Assembly (NCBI RefSeq): GCF_016920785.2
Contig: NW_024609839.1
Span: 5,978,196-6,042,195, forward strand
Length of the DNA stretch: 64,000 bases
Origin: Ixodes scapularis
Taxonomy: Eukaryota > Arthropoda > Arachnida > Ixodida > Ixodidae
Direction: 5' to 3'
The notes below the pieces were generated by a model. That model saw nothing but the letters and a program-made list of their open reading frames with translations, searched no databases and was not told the DNA's origin. The stretch's first letter is position 1; every line of letters starts with the position of its first letter. Shown here piece after piece: positions 44,961-54,949 of the stretch. The position numbers and the translations under genes were made by a program.

Positions 44961-46138
44961 TAGCCGAGAAGGGGCAGCTCCTGTCCAGCAACGACGTAGA
45001 GGCGCTCGTTGACGTGTTTGCCTCGCCAAGACAGCGCCGCAGAGAAGGTGCCGAGAACCTTCAGGGGTTGTTTCCCCGGACCGAAAAGTTCCTCGCCACG
45101 TGGCTTTTCGAGGACAACTGGGCAGCCAGGAAACGAGCTCGGAACCACCGAAACGTCGGCGCCAGAGTCCACCTTGAAGACGAGAGGGCGCCCGTTGACC
45201 TGGACCTCAACGTACCACCCGTTCCGAGTTACCGCCGCAACGGAGTGGAGCTCCACGGAACCGAGACACTTCTTTGACCGACACACTGACGAAAAGTGAC
45301 CTCGCTTCTTGCAGTGGTTACAGACCGCTTTCGCAGCTGGGCAGTCCGACCGTCGGTGATACTCATGACCGCAGAAGAGGCACTGCGCACTTTTGCTGCT
45401 TCTGGAAGCTTCTCGAACATTGCTGGTTCGAGAACTTTCGAGCCTGTCACGTGACGCAGAGTTGTCAGAGTCCCGTTGGTCCCGTCTGAGGTCCCGTCCG
45501 TGTGCGCGCTGCACGGGTTTACGCGAAGTCGCCGCGTCCACGTGCGCTGTCGGTTGACCAGCTGTGAGGGACAGGCGTTGCTTCTCTCGCTCGGCGTCTT
45601 CGTGCTGACGGGCTTGCACCAGTGCGTCGTCCAGGGAGAGGCTCGGTGTGCGGCACAGCTTGTCCGAGAGACGAGAATCAGCCAAACCCACGACGAAACG
45701 GTCGCGAACAAGACGGTCTTCAACGGCTGGTGACGGATTGTTACACTTGCGCACCATGTTCCGAAGGGCCGTGAAGAAGCTGTCGACGGTCTCGCCTGGC
45801 TGTTGCGTCCGCTTGTGGAACCGGGAGCTCTCGTACACCTAGTTTATGGGGTGCACGAAGTAGCTTGTGAGCCGGCGGGTGACTTCTGCGTAGGACTGGT
45901 TGGCCTCTTCGTCGGACATCAGCGAACTGAGGACGATGCGTGCCCGTGGACCCATGCAATAGAGGAGGGTCCTGACCCGTGTCTCGTCCGGCGCCACGTG
46001 CATGCCGGTGGCGAAAGCGTAGTCTTCGAATTGCTGCAACCACGGAAGCCACTCGCCGGCATCGTCCAAGGAGAACGGGGCCGGACTCCGGAGACTGGCG
46101 GCAGCAAGGGCAGGAACCGGAGCGTCCTTAGCAGCCAT
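44744..46138 (-). pseudogene. Gypsy gag and protease
   Basis: The ATG at 46138 starts MAAKDAPVPALAAASL, followed by FSLDDAGEWLPWLQQFEDYA and the capsid-like segment to FVHPIN, where a stop codon (45839-45841) interrupts. Past the stop, YESSRFHKRTQQPGETVDSF and FVVGLADSRLSDKLCRTPSL continue the capsid. Two CCHC knuckles follow, CLFCGHEYHRRSDC and CNHCKKRGHFSSVC. The protease block is VFKVDSGADVSVVPSSF (DSGA active site) and LLGYPAIVALGVV. A frameshift near 45000 separates it from the reverse transcriptase. Apart from the single stop, gag is well preserved. Confidence 0.9.
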
Positions 46139-46160
46139 GTCGAACCGCGCGAACAGGGCA

Positions 46161-46177
46161 CCCCACTTCTGACACCA
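46161..46177 (-). promoter_or_regulatory. Gypsy primer binding site, tRNA-Leu
   Basis: On the plus strand CCCCACTTCTGACACCA matches the animal tRNA-Leu(CAG) 3' end with CCA; its complement directly follows the 5' LTR on the minus strand. Confidence 0.8.
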
Positions 46178-46365
46178 TGTAGTGGGCGGGTTCGAGCCGA
46201 GGCGGCCGGGGTGACGGCCAGAGCCGAGGGCCGCGGAGGAAAGAATGACACAGCTGACGCTCCCCGTGCTCGGACGGAAAAAAGCCCCTGTTTATTCATG
46301 CACACCCTTTTTACATACACCCTAGAGGGCGCCCCGTAGCTCACTGCGCCTACACGCCCTCTACA
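46178..46365 (-). repeat. Gypsy 5' LTR
   Basis: 188 bp, TG...CA ends, next to the primer binding site. Confidence 0.9.
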
Positions 46366-46805
46366 GTTTCTTTCACGCCTGAGCAGTATCACGGTATCAC
46401 GCAAGCAAGCGCTCTTCAGATCTTTGCTTAAAGGCGGTCAGCTATGCCAGCAGATGAGGAACAGGGGCTGTGTTCGGTCAACAGAATAGCCTTGACGAAC
46501 AAAAAGTTAGGGCGCAAACAAGCTGGTGAAGGTTTAACATTTGGACAAAACCCCGAGACTGAGGGAAAAAGGACAACACAACACAAAGTCTGAAAATTGG
46601 AGAATAGCCTAGCAGACGACGCTCGCACCGGAGAGAGCCTTGTGCGCACGCGCCTAATCCCTCCCGTGACGCCGCATTTCTCCGCGGCACAGCGCTGGCC
46701 GTCCAGGCGGTCGACGCTCGCGTGATATTATTAAAAAATTGGGCGACTGTACATTTATATACCATAAGGTCCTGAAAGAATGCCCACCCAAAATAAAAAG
46801 GTAAA

Positions 46806-46806
<1 letters not shown>

Positions 46807-46838
<32 letters not shown>

Positions 46839-46872
46839 CGCACGCGCGTGTGCCGGGGGGGGGGGGGGGGGG
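46807..46872. repeat. (GT)n microsatellite followed by poly-G
   Basis: About fourteen GT units (46807-46834), then GCGTGCGCACGCGCGTG and a G run (46855-46872). Confidence 0.9.
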
Positions 46873-46874
46873 CA

Positions 46875-47395
46875 CAAGCTAGGTGAAACGGAAACTGTTC
46901 AACTTCAAAGTTTCTTAATTTTTATCTCACCACAGTCTCGGGTTTTAAACATCATGCTTAACTATCACCAGCTCGCCTGCGCACTCACTGTCTTTTCATT
47001 ACTGATACATATCGCAGACACTGCGAACTTGGGAGTGCAATAAGTATGTGGGAATTCACTAGGAACTCCCCTGTCACGGGTACGGCAGCAGAACGCTTAC
47101 ACAGCGCATTCGCGCTTCAGAGTGCGATATAGACGCAAGAACCCGGCCCCCTCAAACTCGGGTGTCACGGGAACCGATATCGCCCGCAAAAATCAGAAGC
47201 AAAAAAAAAAAAAAAAAAAAATGCCGGAACGAATTTGGAATTTGCATGTCATGGAAAGAGATACCCCGCATAGTACGGATGCTGCAGATTCGCGTGTCAC
47301 GGTGCGATAAGCACGAGGGAACCCGCGGCGAGCACGCTTGTCGCGTAACGATACAGCAAATCACGCAATACATAAAAAAATAAAAAAAAAATAAA
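46875..47395. other. Non-coding interval with A-tracts
   Basis: AACTATCACCAGCTCGCCTG and the nearby CTCGGGTTTTAAAC are partly inverted to AAGCTGGTGAAGGTTTAAC and AAACCCCGAGACT near 46520-46560. Poly-A runs lie at about 47201-47220 and 47370-47400. No gene is seen. Confidence 0.35.
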
Positions 47396-47399
47396 AAAA

Positions 47400-47640
47400 A
47401 CTTGTTTGGCTAGTTTTGGCGCACCATGTGCGCTTGGGAACAGGATGGCGCAGCAAAAGTGGATTGGCGCACAATGGGCGCAATTGGCGCAGCGCTTCCA
47501 CCCCTGATAAAGATCCAGTGCAATTGCACGCACTCAATGACATCAACTGCGCGTGCAATTGTACTGCATCTTTATACAACCACGTTTGCAACCGCTTTGC
47601 GAACGCGAATCCGCTTCCAGTGTGAATGAGCGGTAATAGA
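47400..47640. repeat. Dispersed repeat with TGGCGCA units and a hairpin
   Basis: Degenerate TTGGCGCA(C/G)-type units (47415-47495) precede AGTGCAATTGCACGCACTCA, whose inverted copy GCGTGCAATTGTACTGC follows at about 47552. The last part (47565-47635) matches the inverted segment at 28895-28945. Confidence 0.6.
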
Positions 47641-47689
47641 GGAACGTCTTCAGCCAAGCCTTTCTTGTTATGAAGCGTTACCTATTCCC

Positions 47690-49400
47690 TTGTTGGGCTC
47701 GCTGGTGGGCGGCGCACCACAGTTTCCGAACGCTTTTGCCTTTTTGTGGCGTCCCTCTCTTCTAAACCCCGAGCAGAGCGACCCCCTAAAGGGTTCGCCC
47801 CACTCCCCCACTTTTGTAAAAGCCAAAGAACCCGACACGTTTTCATATTTTCTTGTAGTTCACGCTGCAAACGACAGTCTACCGTTGTCAAAGATTTCAC
47901 CTTTCGTTGTCTCTAAAGTCCTAGAGCAGACAATTGGAAACAATTACAAGGCAAAAAAAAAAATAAAAAATAAAAAAACCTGCTGGGGAGTTCTTGGTTG
48001 ATGTAGAAAATAAAACTCGAAGCACATCATGACTCAAGTTGACAAGCTTAGGCGAACACCAAGTTTCTGTAACCCCGCACCGCACTTAGAATACTGTCCG
48101 CGGCGTCATCTCTGAGGATGACCTTCTTCAGTGTACTGAAGAGGAAATCCTTGAAGGTTTGCGTTGGAGTGTTGTTGCAGCCGTGCGGCAAATCACCCTA
48201 CGACGAGACGGACGGGAGATACCAACCCGGCACCTAGTACCGACTTTTGAACTCCACTCTGCCTTCCACCCTGAAGGCAGGGTATCTAAACTGCAGAGTT
48301 CGTCCTTGTGTTCCGAATCCTCAGCGGTGCTTTCGTTGGCAGCGTTCTAGGCATGGTTCCTAAAACTGCCGCGGCCGATAAACCTGCGCAAAATGTAGTG
48401 TCCCTGACCACGTCGCTGACATATGTGAAAATGACCATAAATGCATTAACTGTGGCGGACCACACCCCACGTTTTCACGCACATGTTCGAAATGAAAGAA
48501 AAAGAAATAATTACATTTAAGGTCAAAAACCATCTAAGCTACCAAGATGCTAGAGAACAACTTGCCTTCAAGGCAAGGGGCTCATATGCCCAGGCAGTGC
48601 GAAGGGCACCCCCACTGTTTCTGGCAGTGGTTCCCAACCATTGATGTTTCGCGGACCCCTTGTGGATCGGCGGAGAAGATGGAGGACCCCTTTTGTGGTG
48701 AGGGGAAGGGAAAGGTATGGGTTTATTATAATATTGATTTAATAAATGGATATAACTAAGGGCTAGCGTAAATTATATAGACTTCTCTCAATCACATACG
48801 AGACAACTCACCCGAACATTGAGATGTTTCTTCTATATCTACAAAAACTTTTATTGTCGGGCTTGACTGATGAGGCAGGTCTTCGCGGACCCCTAGAATG
48901 CCTTTGCGGACACCCATTTGAGAACCACTGGTCTATGGCATCCGTGGAGATGCAGACTTCCCCGGAAGACCTGTCTTCTCCACAAGGGTCCTCTTACGAA
49001 TGTCCAAAGACTGTGGGCAACCCACCGCATTTATGCTCCAGTGAGGTGGTTGTGCCTTCTAAGGAGGGTACTGCACCCTCCAAGGAGCCAGACATACCGG
49101 CACCAGCTGGCCCTTCTGGCCGCGGTCGGGGGCTGCCTCCCCGTGCCTCTGGCAGCTCTACGAAGCCTGGGCGGTCAGATCCCCCTCTGCCACCCAAATG
49201 ACCCAAGGTCTCATTGGATGAGAAAATGGATGAGAGTACCCGCTCTCCGGTGAGGACCTTCCTCTTTCTAGATCAGAGTCTGTCTCCTCGGCCTCCTGCG
49301 AGGCTGCAGGACGGCCTAAGGACACTGCAAAGAAGAAAACTACGCCACGGATGTGGCACCAAAAGACACAACTACATTTCACAAATGCTTTGTATAACGC
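47690..49400 (+). pseudogene. I-clade LINE gag (ORF1) relic
   Basis: The frame holds FLVVHAANDSLPLSKISPFV and VSKVLEQTIGNNYKAKKK, then, in other frames, VSVTPHRT, GVISEDDLLQCTEEEILEGL and ITLRRDGREIPTRHLVPTFE. A degenerate knuckle set follows near 48300-48480 (CAKCS, then CENDHKCINCGGPHPTFSRT). After an hAT insert at 48625-48930 the C-terminal part is Pro/Ser-rich (APAGPSGRGRGLPPRASGSS). This is the gag-like ORF1 of I-type LINEs, an RNA-binding protein with CCHC knuckles. Several frameshifts and stops are present. The clade call is from family memory. Confidence 0.7.
48625..48930. mobile_element. hAT MITE in the LINE gag
   Basis: The left end is CAGTGGTTCCCAACC and the right end GAGAACCACTG. 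The flanking octamers GTTTCTGG (48617-48624) and GTCTATGG (48931-48938) agree at six of eight positions, a decayed 8-bp target duplication. About 306 bp, with no gene. Confidence 0.8.
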
Positions 49401-49429
49401 ACTGATTGAAGCGTTTCCTTTATTGAAGA

Positions 49430-49975
49430 TAAATATCTTTCTTCCTTCAGTGAAACTGCAGAGGCCTCCTGCCTAACTACGACAATATGAGCTATTTTTT
49501 AGAGGATCACCGGCCCATTGCATGTTGCTTACAAGAAATGCACCTAAAGACTACCCACACTAATGTTTTAAAACACTTCCAGGCGTTTCGTAGGAACCGT
49601 ACACATGCATCTCACGCAGCTGAAGGTGTCGCGGTGGTTGTGCAATGTTCAGTTCCTTGTAACGACGTGACCCTACAGACTTCACTGGAGGCAGTGGCTA
49701 CCCGCATTTTGTTAAATCGAATAATTAGTCTTGTCTTTGTATGTACCTCCCACCTATCAGTTACATATGAAGGAGCTGGAATACCTTTTTAATCAACTTC
49801 CTTCACCTTTTTTACTTGTAGGAAATTTCAATGCACACAATCCCCTGTGGGGTAGTCACAGACGGGATTCTAGAGGGGCCCTTGTTGAAGGGATTTCAAG
49901 GCACACGTTCGCTAGGCCCCCATTCCGCAGTGTGTCGCATCTAGGAAAAAGCCCTATTAGGGCCTTTTAGTAGAT
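49430..49975 (+). pseudogene. I-clade LINE APE endonuclease relic
   Basis: EDHRPIACCLQEMHLKTTHT is the E block of the APE fold, and ASHAAEGVAVVVQCSVP and the frame from 49731 (YVPPTYQLHMKELEYLFNQL, LLVGNFNAHNPLWGSHRRDS) continue it. The GDFNAHN motif is GNFNAHN, which alters a catalytic position. It ends at about 49970, with the reverse transcriptase missing. Confidence 0.75.
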
Positions 49976-49979
49976 TGCG

Positions 49980-50160
49980 CAGTGCGGATTACGAGCAGAC
50001 TTGTTCGCGACGCGTTACAAGTTACTTGTAGTCAATTACATTTTATACACATTTTGTAACGCCTCCATTACATTTCTTGAGCTGTAACGATTCTGTAATT
50101 CAAAAACTTCTTTAAGTAATGGGTTACAAGTAATCCATTACTTTTTTTCGTATCAGCTGA
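49980..50160. repeat. GTTACAAGTAAT-rich decayed MITE
   Basis: GCGTTACAAGTTACTTGTAG and AATGGGTTACAAGTAATCCA occur in partly inverted arrangement. It resembles the ends of hAT MITEs but has no clear target duplication. Confidence 0.4.
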
Positions 50161-50263
50161 GGTTTCTAAAGTCAAAGAAATATTGTTCTACTAGAGCCAA
50201 ATAACCGGCAGGCCTGTGAGGTTCAGTTTGAGATTACGTTACCCAGGTATACAACGAGAGATT

Positions 50264-50868
50264 TCTTTTAGAGCGCAGCTCTTAGGCGCCCGTTTCCGGC
50301 TTGAGCGGCGTCGCCGTCGCCGTCGGCGTGACCGCGCGTTGCATTGTGGGTAAATTTCTCCAAAGGGACCCGAGGTCCTCCCGAAGGAACCCGAAGGAAC
50401 CCGAGGTCCTTCGGGAGGACCTCGGGTCCCTTCGGGAGGACCTCGGGAGGACCGCGGGTTTCTTCGGGAGGACCTCGGGAGGACCTCGGGTTCCTTCGGG
50501 AGGACCTCGGGAGGACCTCGGGTTCCTTCGGAAGTTGCATGCGACCTGTTGCATGTAGCTTGTTGCATGCATCTGGCATGCAACCTGGGTTGCATTGAAC
50601 CTGTTGCATGGAACTGGCATGCAACAAGTTGCATGCAGCCTGTTGCATGCAATCAAGGTTGCATGCAACCTGGTGACGTCATCGGCATCCGCATCGTTAT
50701 CATTACTGATGACGTCATCAGTGACATCACTGATGACGTCATCGGATCGTCATCGTCAAGGTCACGTGACCCTTCGAGATCACGTGACCCCCCCTTCAGT
50801 ACCCTTCCCTCCTCCTCCTCAAGAACTGCGCTCTAATTCGGCGTTACAAGGAGTTGTAAACGGCTTTC
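50264..50868 (+). repeat. Palindrome-block element, copy 1
   Basis: It starts TTAGAGCGCAGCTCTTAGGC and ends at CTGCGCTCTAATTCGGCGTT plus ACAAGGAGTTGTAAACGGCT. Its ends are partly inverted (TTAGAGCGCAG with CTGCGCTCTAA). Inside are a block of TCGGGAGGACC in both orientations (50369-50530), a block of GTTGCATGCAAC variants (50533-50680), then TGATGACGTCATC units and two GTCACGTGACC units. The frames within it are by-products of the repeats. Confidence 0.75.
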
Positions 50869-52431
50869 ATTTTTTAGAGCGCAGCTCTTAGGCGCCCGTT
50901 TCCGGCTTAAGCGGCGTCGCCGTCGGCGTTGCTGTCGCCGTCGGCGTAACCAAGGTCAACCCAAAGTCAGATGAGCCCAAAGGTCACCCCAAGGTCACGT
51001 GACCCCCAGGTCATGTAACCCCCAAGGTCACGTGACCCCTCTCAAGGTCACCCCAAAGTCACGTGACCCCCAGGTCATGTAACCCCCAAGGTCACGCGAC
51101 CCCTCTCAAGGTCACCCCAAAGTCACGTGACCCCCCGAGGTCACGTGACTCCCCTCCCCGAGGTCACGTGACTCCCCTGAGGTCACGTGAACCCCCAAGG
51201 TCACGTGACCCGCCGATGACGTCCTCGCCACTGATGACGTCACCGGCATCCGCATCGTCATCACAACTGATGACGTCATCAGTGACGTCATTTATGACGT
51301 CACCGGCATCTGCATCGTCATCATCACTGATGACGTCACCGATATCCGCATCGTCATCGTAATCATCACTGATGGCGTCATCAGTGACGTCACTGATGTC
51401 ACCGGCATCCGTATCGTCATCGTCCTCATCACAGATGACGTCACCGACATCTGCATCGTCATCATCACTGGTGACGTCATCAGTGACATCACTAACACGT
51501 CATTGGTATCCGCATCGTCATCGTCACTGATGACGTCATCAGTGACGTCACTGATGACATCATCGGCATTGTCATCGTCACGTGACCCCCAGGTCACGTG
51601 ACGTCGGCGTAACCGCGCGGTGCATTATGGGAAATGTCCCATAATGCACCGCGCGAGCCCCCCACCGGGCTCACGTGACCTCGTGGGGGGGGGCACGTGA
51701 CCCCCCGAAGTCACGTGACTCCCCTGAGGCCACGTGACCCCCTCCTCGAGGTCACGTGACCCCCCGAGGTCACGTGACCCCCCGAGGTCACGTGACCCCC
51801 CGATGACGTCATCGTCACTGATGACGTTACCGGCATCCACATCGTCATCATCACTGATGACGTAATCATTACTGATGACGTCATTAGTGACGTCACTGAT
51901 GACGTCACCGGCATCCACATCGTCATCGTCATCATCACTGATGACGTCACCGTCATCCGCATCGTCATGATCACTGATGACATCAGTGACGTCACTGATG
52001 ACGTTACCGACATCCGCATCGTCATCGTCATCATCACTGATGATGTCATCAGTGACGTCACTGATGTCGTCACCGGCATCCGCATCGTCATCGTCATCAT
52101 CACTGATGACGTCATCAGTGACGTCATTGATGACGTCACCGACATTCGTATCGTCATCATCACTGGTGAAGTCATCAGTGACGTCACTAATGACGTCATA
52201 GGTATCCGCATCGTCATAGTCACTGATGACGTCATCAGTGACGTCAGTGGTGACATCATCGGCGATGTGGGGTCACGTGACCTTGCGGGTCATGTGACTC
52301 CCCAAGGTCACGTGAGCCCCCCCCCCCCCCCCCCCTGGTCAGTTGAACCCCCACCCCCCAGTACCCTTCCCTCCTCCTCAAGAGCTGCGCTCGAATTCGG
52401 CGTTACAGGGAGTTGTAAAGGGCTTTCACTT
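50869..52431 (+). repeat. Palindrome-block element, copy 2
   Basis: It begins with the same TTAGAGCGCAGCTCTTAGGC and ends with the same GCGTTACAGGGAGTTGTAAA as copy 1, and directly abuts it. It contains about nineteen CACGTG cores, most as GGTCACGTGACC, and about twenty-four TGACGTCA octamers in units such as ACTGATGACGTCACCGGCAT followed by CCGCATCGTCATCGTCATCA. The two palindrome classes form alternating blocks. A perfect 19-bp hairpin sits in the middle (51614-51655). A C run ends the array (52317-52335). Confidence 0.8.
51614..51655. repeat. Perfect 19-bp hairpin
   Basis: CGCGCGGTGCATTATGGGA, AATG, then the exact complement. The motif GCATT(G/A)TGGG also occurs at about 50340 in copy 1. 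Confidence 0.85.
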
Positions 52432-53465
52432 TTTTAATTGAATTTTCGGGAGAACCAAGCAGCGCTTGCAAGACCCAGAGGCTCAAGTTGCCACGAAGTA
52501 GGTGCTGTTATAAAAGCGATGCTGCTGTGATTTAAATCAAAGAAACCAAAAATTAATCAGCAGGAAAACGGCACAATGAGCGTTTGGCCTATATATCTTT
52601 AGCGAAAGTCGCGGGAAAGCGGTTTATTCTACCCTTTTTTTTTGGGTGCTAAATATGAGCCACGATGACTGGCTTTTTTGCCTCACCATGACGCCCAGTC
52701 GCTGCGTTCTAGACACAACACTCTCCGCGAGTTGTCTACGAGTAGAGTATTGACTCTTGCAAAAAGAGGTCTCTGGCCGCCGCTATTTCGCGACTCGAGC
52801 GACTCCTATCCGCCAAACTTTCTGCTACCCGCCCGAGCTGTGGAAACCCGGTCAGCGCGGCTCCCCACCTGCATTGTGCATTCGGAGTCCGCCGGCTTCC
52901 CTTGAAAATTTTTACTTTATTTGCCTGTTCAGGATGCTTGCGTGTTTTGTGTTATCTTCCACTGTGAAAACCAGGGAATGCCAGAGCCAGGGCTCGTAGC
53001 CTGCTCGACCTTCGCAGAAAACGAGCGAAGAGAATAGGGAGTCGTAGTAGATCGTTTCTCTCCTCCGCTACGGTATCCCCGAACAAAACGCCGCAGCTGC
53101 GCATGCGTGCCGCCAGCCATCTCTGGATAGTTCAAGGTCTTCTGGCGGATTACGGAGCGCTATCCGGGTGCTTAGCGGGCTGCGGAAACGGTCGACTACA
53201 ATTCCCTAATGAACGTCAAGCAGCCCGCGACGCAGGCCGTTCGACGTTCTTTGAGGATTCTTTCCGTTGAGATAATTTCCGAAAAGCCTTCCCGGTTATG
53301 TTCCCGGTCTTGGCGAGAAGTAGTTGATAAGGTTCGGGGTATGGGAACTGAATAGACACGTTTGTTCATTTGCTTTAGTGCTGTGTAATAAAAACATCAC
53401 TCTTCAAAACGAACCCCAAGACAAGCGGGATTCCGTCCGATCGTCGTGAATTGACTATCGCCGAC
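52432..53465. other. Non-coding interval with a promoter-like part
   Basis: CTGCGCATGCGTGCCGCC (about 53097) holds an NRF1-type TGCGCATGCG palindrome in a CpG-rich part, which is common in animal promoters. No gene can be recognised on either side. Confidence 0.3.
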
Positions 53466-53615
53466 ACTGTATTTTGGAATTTGGAATACATTTTAGCGCT
53501 CAAAAAACAGGGACAAAGAGGCGAGAAACAGACAGCACAGTGCGCTACTAACAACTGATTTTATTACGTGAAACAACACTTTTATACCATCCGAGTTTCT
53601 GATTTTGCTCCACCA

Positions 53616-54113
53616 CTAGCCAACCCGGTGCCAGGCCGCGTCATTGAGGAACGCACGCTCCTTGTCCAGTAAATCAATTGAGGCCACGCTGACACATGCT
53701 GCACCACCCTTCCTAATCTCATCTGCCTCGATTATCTCCCTCACAGTTTTTTCCTTGTGCCGTGCCAGAATCTTGCTCTCGGAAAACAACGGCATACACT
53801 TGCACCTTTCACAATGATCAGACAGATGACCGTCCCGATAATTTCCTACTTTAAGTTTGTGCTCCCTCAGCCTATCATTAACACACCTACCTGTCTGACC
53901 TATATACTTGTTTCCGCATGATAAGGGGATCTGATATACTACTCCCTCCGCACATTCAACGAAGGGATCCCTGTGTTTTACCGCGCAGCCAGAAGGGGCC
54001 TTACGAAAAGGATCTGTCATCCTACATAATCTACTAAGTTTGTTTGGTGCGGAAAACACTACGTTCACGTTTGATCTATTGGCCACCTTTTTCAAGCCAT
54101 GCGCCGTTTTGTG
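53616..54113 (-). pseudogene. PLE GIY-YIG endonuclease C-terminus, left arm
   Basis: From KTAHGLKKVANRSNVNVVFS the frame continues MTDPFRKAPSGCAVKHRDPF, VVYQIPLSCGNKYIGQTGRC and VNDRLREHKLKVGNYRDGHL to DKERAFLNDAAWHRVG. The Y-Q-I and Y-I-G residues, the R of GRC-NDRLREH, and Cys/His residues (CERCKC) are the GIY-YIG domain typical of Penelope-like elements, which cuts the target DNA. The reverse transcriptase is absent: the first 10 or so residues come from the junction. It stops at TAG near 53618. Confidence 0.85.
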
Positions 54114-54124
54114 ATACCGTACAT

Positions 54125-54623
54125 TCACAAAACGGCGCATGGCTTGAAAAAGGTGGCCAATAGATCAAACGTGAACGTAGTGTTTTCCGCACCAAACAAA
54201 CTTAGTAGATTATGTAGGATGACAGATCCTTTTCGTAAGGCCCCTTCTGGCTGCGCGGTAAAACACAGGGATCCCTTCGTTGAATGTGCGGAGGGAGTAG
54301 TATATCAGATCCCCTTATCATGCGGAAACAAGTATATAGGTCAGACAGGTAGGTGTGTTAATGATAGGCTGAGGGAGCACAAACTTAAAGTAGGAAATTA
54401 TCGGGACGGTCACCTGTCTGATCATTGTGAAAGGTGCAAGTGTATGCCGTTGTTTTCCGAGAGCAAGATTCTGGCACGGCACAAGGAAAAAACTGTGAGG
54501 GAGATAATCGAGGCAGATGAGATTAGGAAGGGTGGTGCAGCATGTGTCAGCGTGGCCTCAATTGATTTACTGGACAAGGAGCGTGCGTTCCTCAATGACG
54601 CGGCCTGGCACCGGGTTGGCTAG
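54125..54623 (+). pseudogene. PLE GIY-YIG endonuclease C-terminus, right arm
   Basis: Mirror copy of the left arm with the same protein from KTAHG to WHRVG. The only base change I saw is synonymous (CAC for CAT in DGHLSDH). The stop codon is followed by a 3' UTR with TTTGAGCGCTAAAATG. Confidence 0.85.
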
Positions 54624-54949
54624 TGGTGGAGCAAAATCAGAAACTCGGATGGTATAAAAGTGTTGTTTCACGTAATAAAATCAGTTGTTAGTAGCGCACT
54701 GTGCTGTCTGTTTCTCGCCTCTTTGTCCCTGTTTTTTGAGCGCTAAAATGTATTCCAAATTCCAAAACCAACTAGCCCAACAATCGACTCTACTGTATTT
54801 TGGATATGTTGTGTTATTTGAAAGCTTTCTCAAATCCTGTTCGGATAACGCGGCACCGTGGGGTACGTACAATATATGTGCGATCGATGAGACTCGTTGA
54901 ATTTCAAGTTGAGAGCGGGGAATGCCCATCCAGTTCGGCTATCCTGTGG

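Larger units (their letters stand above)
41878..46365 (-). mobile_element. Gypsy LTR retrotransposon, full length, decayed
   Basis: Minus-strand element with LTRs at 46178-46365 (5') and 41878-42064 (3'), and the 5-bp repeat GTTTC at 41873-41877 and 46366-46370. Order: gag with two zinc knuckles, protease, reverse transcriptase, RNase H, integrase, which is the Ty3/Gypsy order. The LTRs differ at about eight of 188 positions. Stops and frameshifts break gag, pol and integrase. Confidence 0.93.
41452..46749. mobile_element. TA-flanked TIR element carrying a Gypsy insertion
   Basis: The left end CAGTCGCCCAATTTTTAATA and right end TATTATTAAAAAATTGGGCG plus ACTG are inverted, and TA flanks both (41450-41451 and 46750-46751). 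Inverted similarity runs about 150 bases (ATAGCCTAGCAGACGACGCT and GTGCGCACGCGCCTAAT on the right). Removing the Gypsy element plus one target repeat (4493 bp) leaves about 0.8 kb with no transposase. TA duplication points to the Tc1/mariner group. Confidence 0.8.
53479..54791. mobile_element. Head-to-head dimer of a 5'-truncated Penelope-like element
   Basis: Two inverted arms, 53472-54114 and 54125-54767 (643 bp each), are separated by ten bases. I found one mismatch (A at 53826 against C at 54413). Each arm encodes the PLE C-terminus reading outward from the centre. The sequence ACTGTATTTTGGA occurs at 53466-53478 and again at 54792-54804, a probable 13-bp target duplication. CCAACTAGCCCAA follows the right arm only. 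Confidence 0.88.

Noticed and set aside
50239..50836. Several overlapping frames of 80-137 codons, including one with RNPRSSRGPPE repeats
   Set aside because: They are translations of the TCGGGAGGACC and GTTGCATGCAAC arrays in all phases.
51063..52437. Long Met/Thr/Ser/Val-rich and Asp/Ile/Val-rich frames up to 182 codons
   Set aside because: They come from the GATGACGTCATC repeat read in different frames; no domain.
53472..54767. Assembly artefact as the sole explanation of the inverted Penelope arms
   Set aside because: A base mismatch between arms and a 13-bp flanking duplication fit a real insertion better, though long-read proof is needed.
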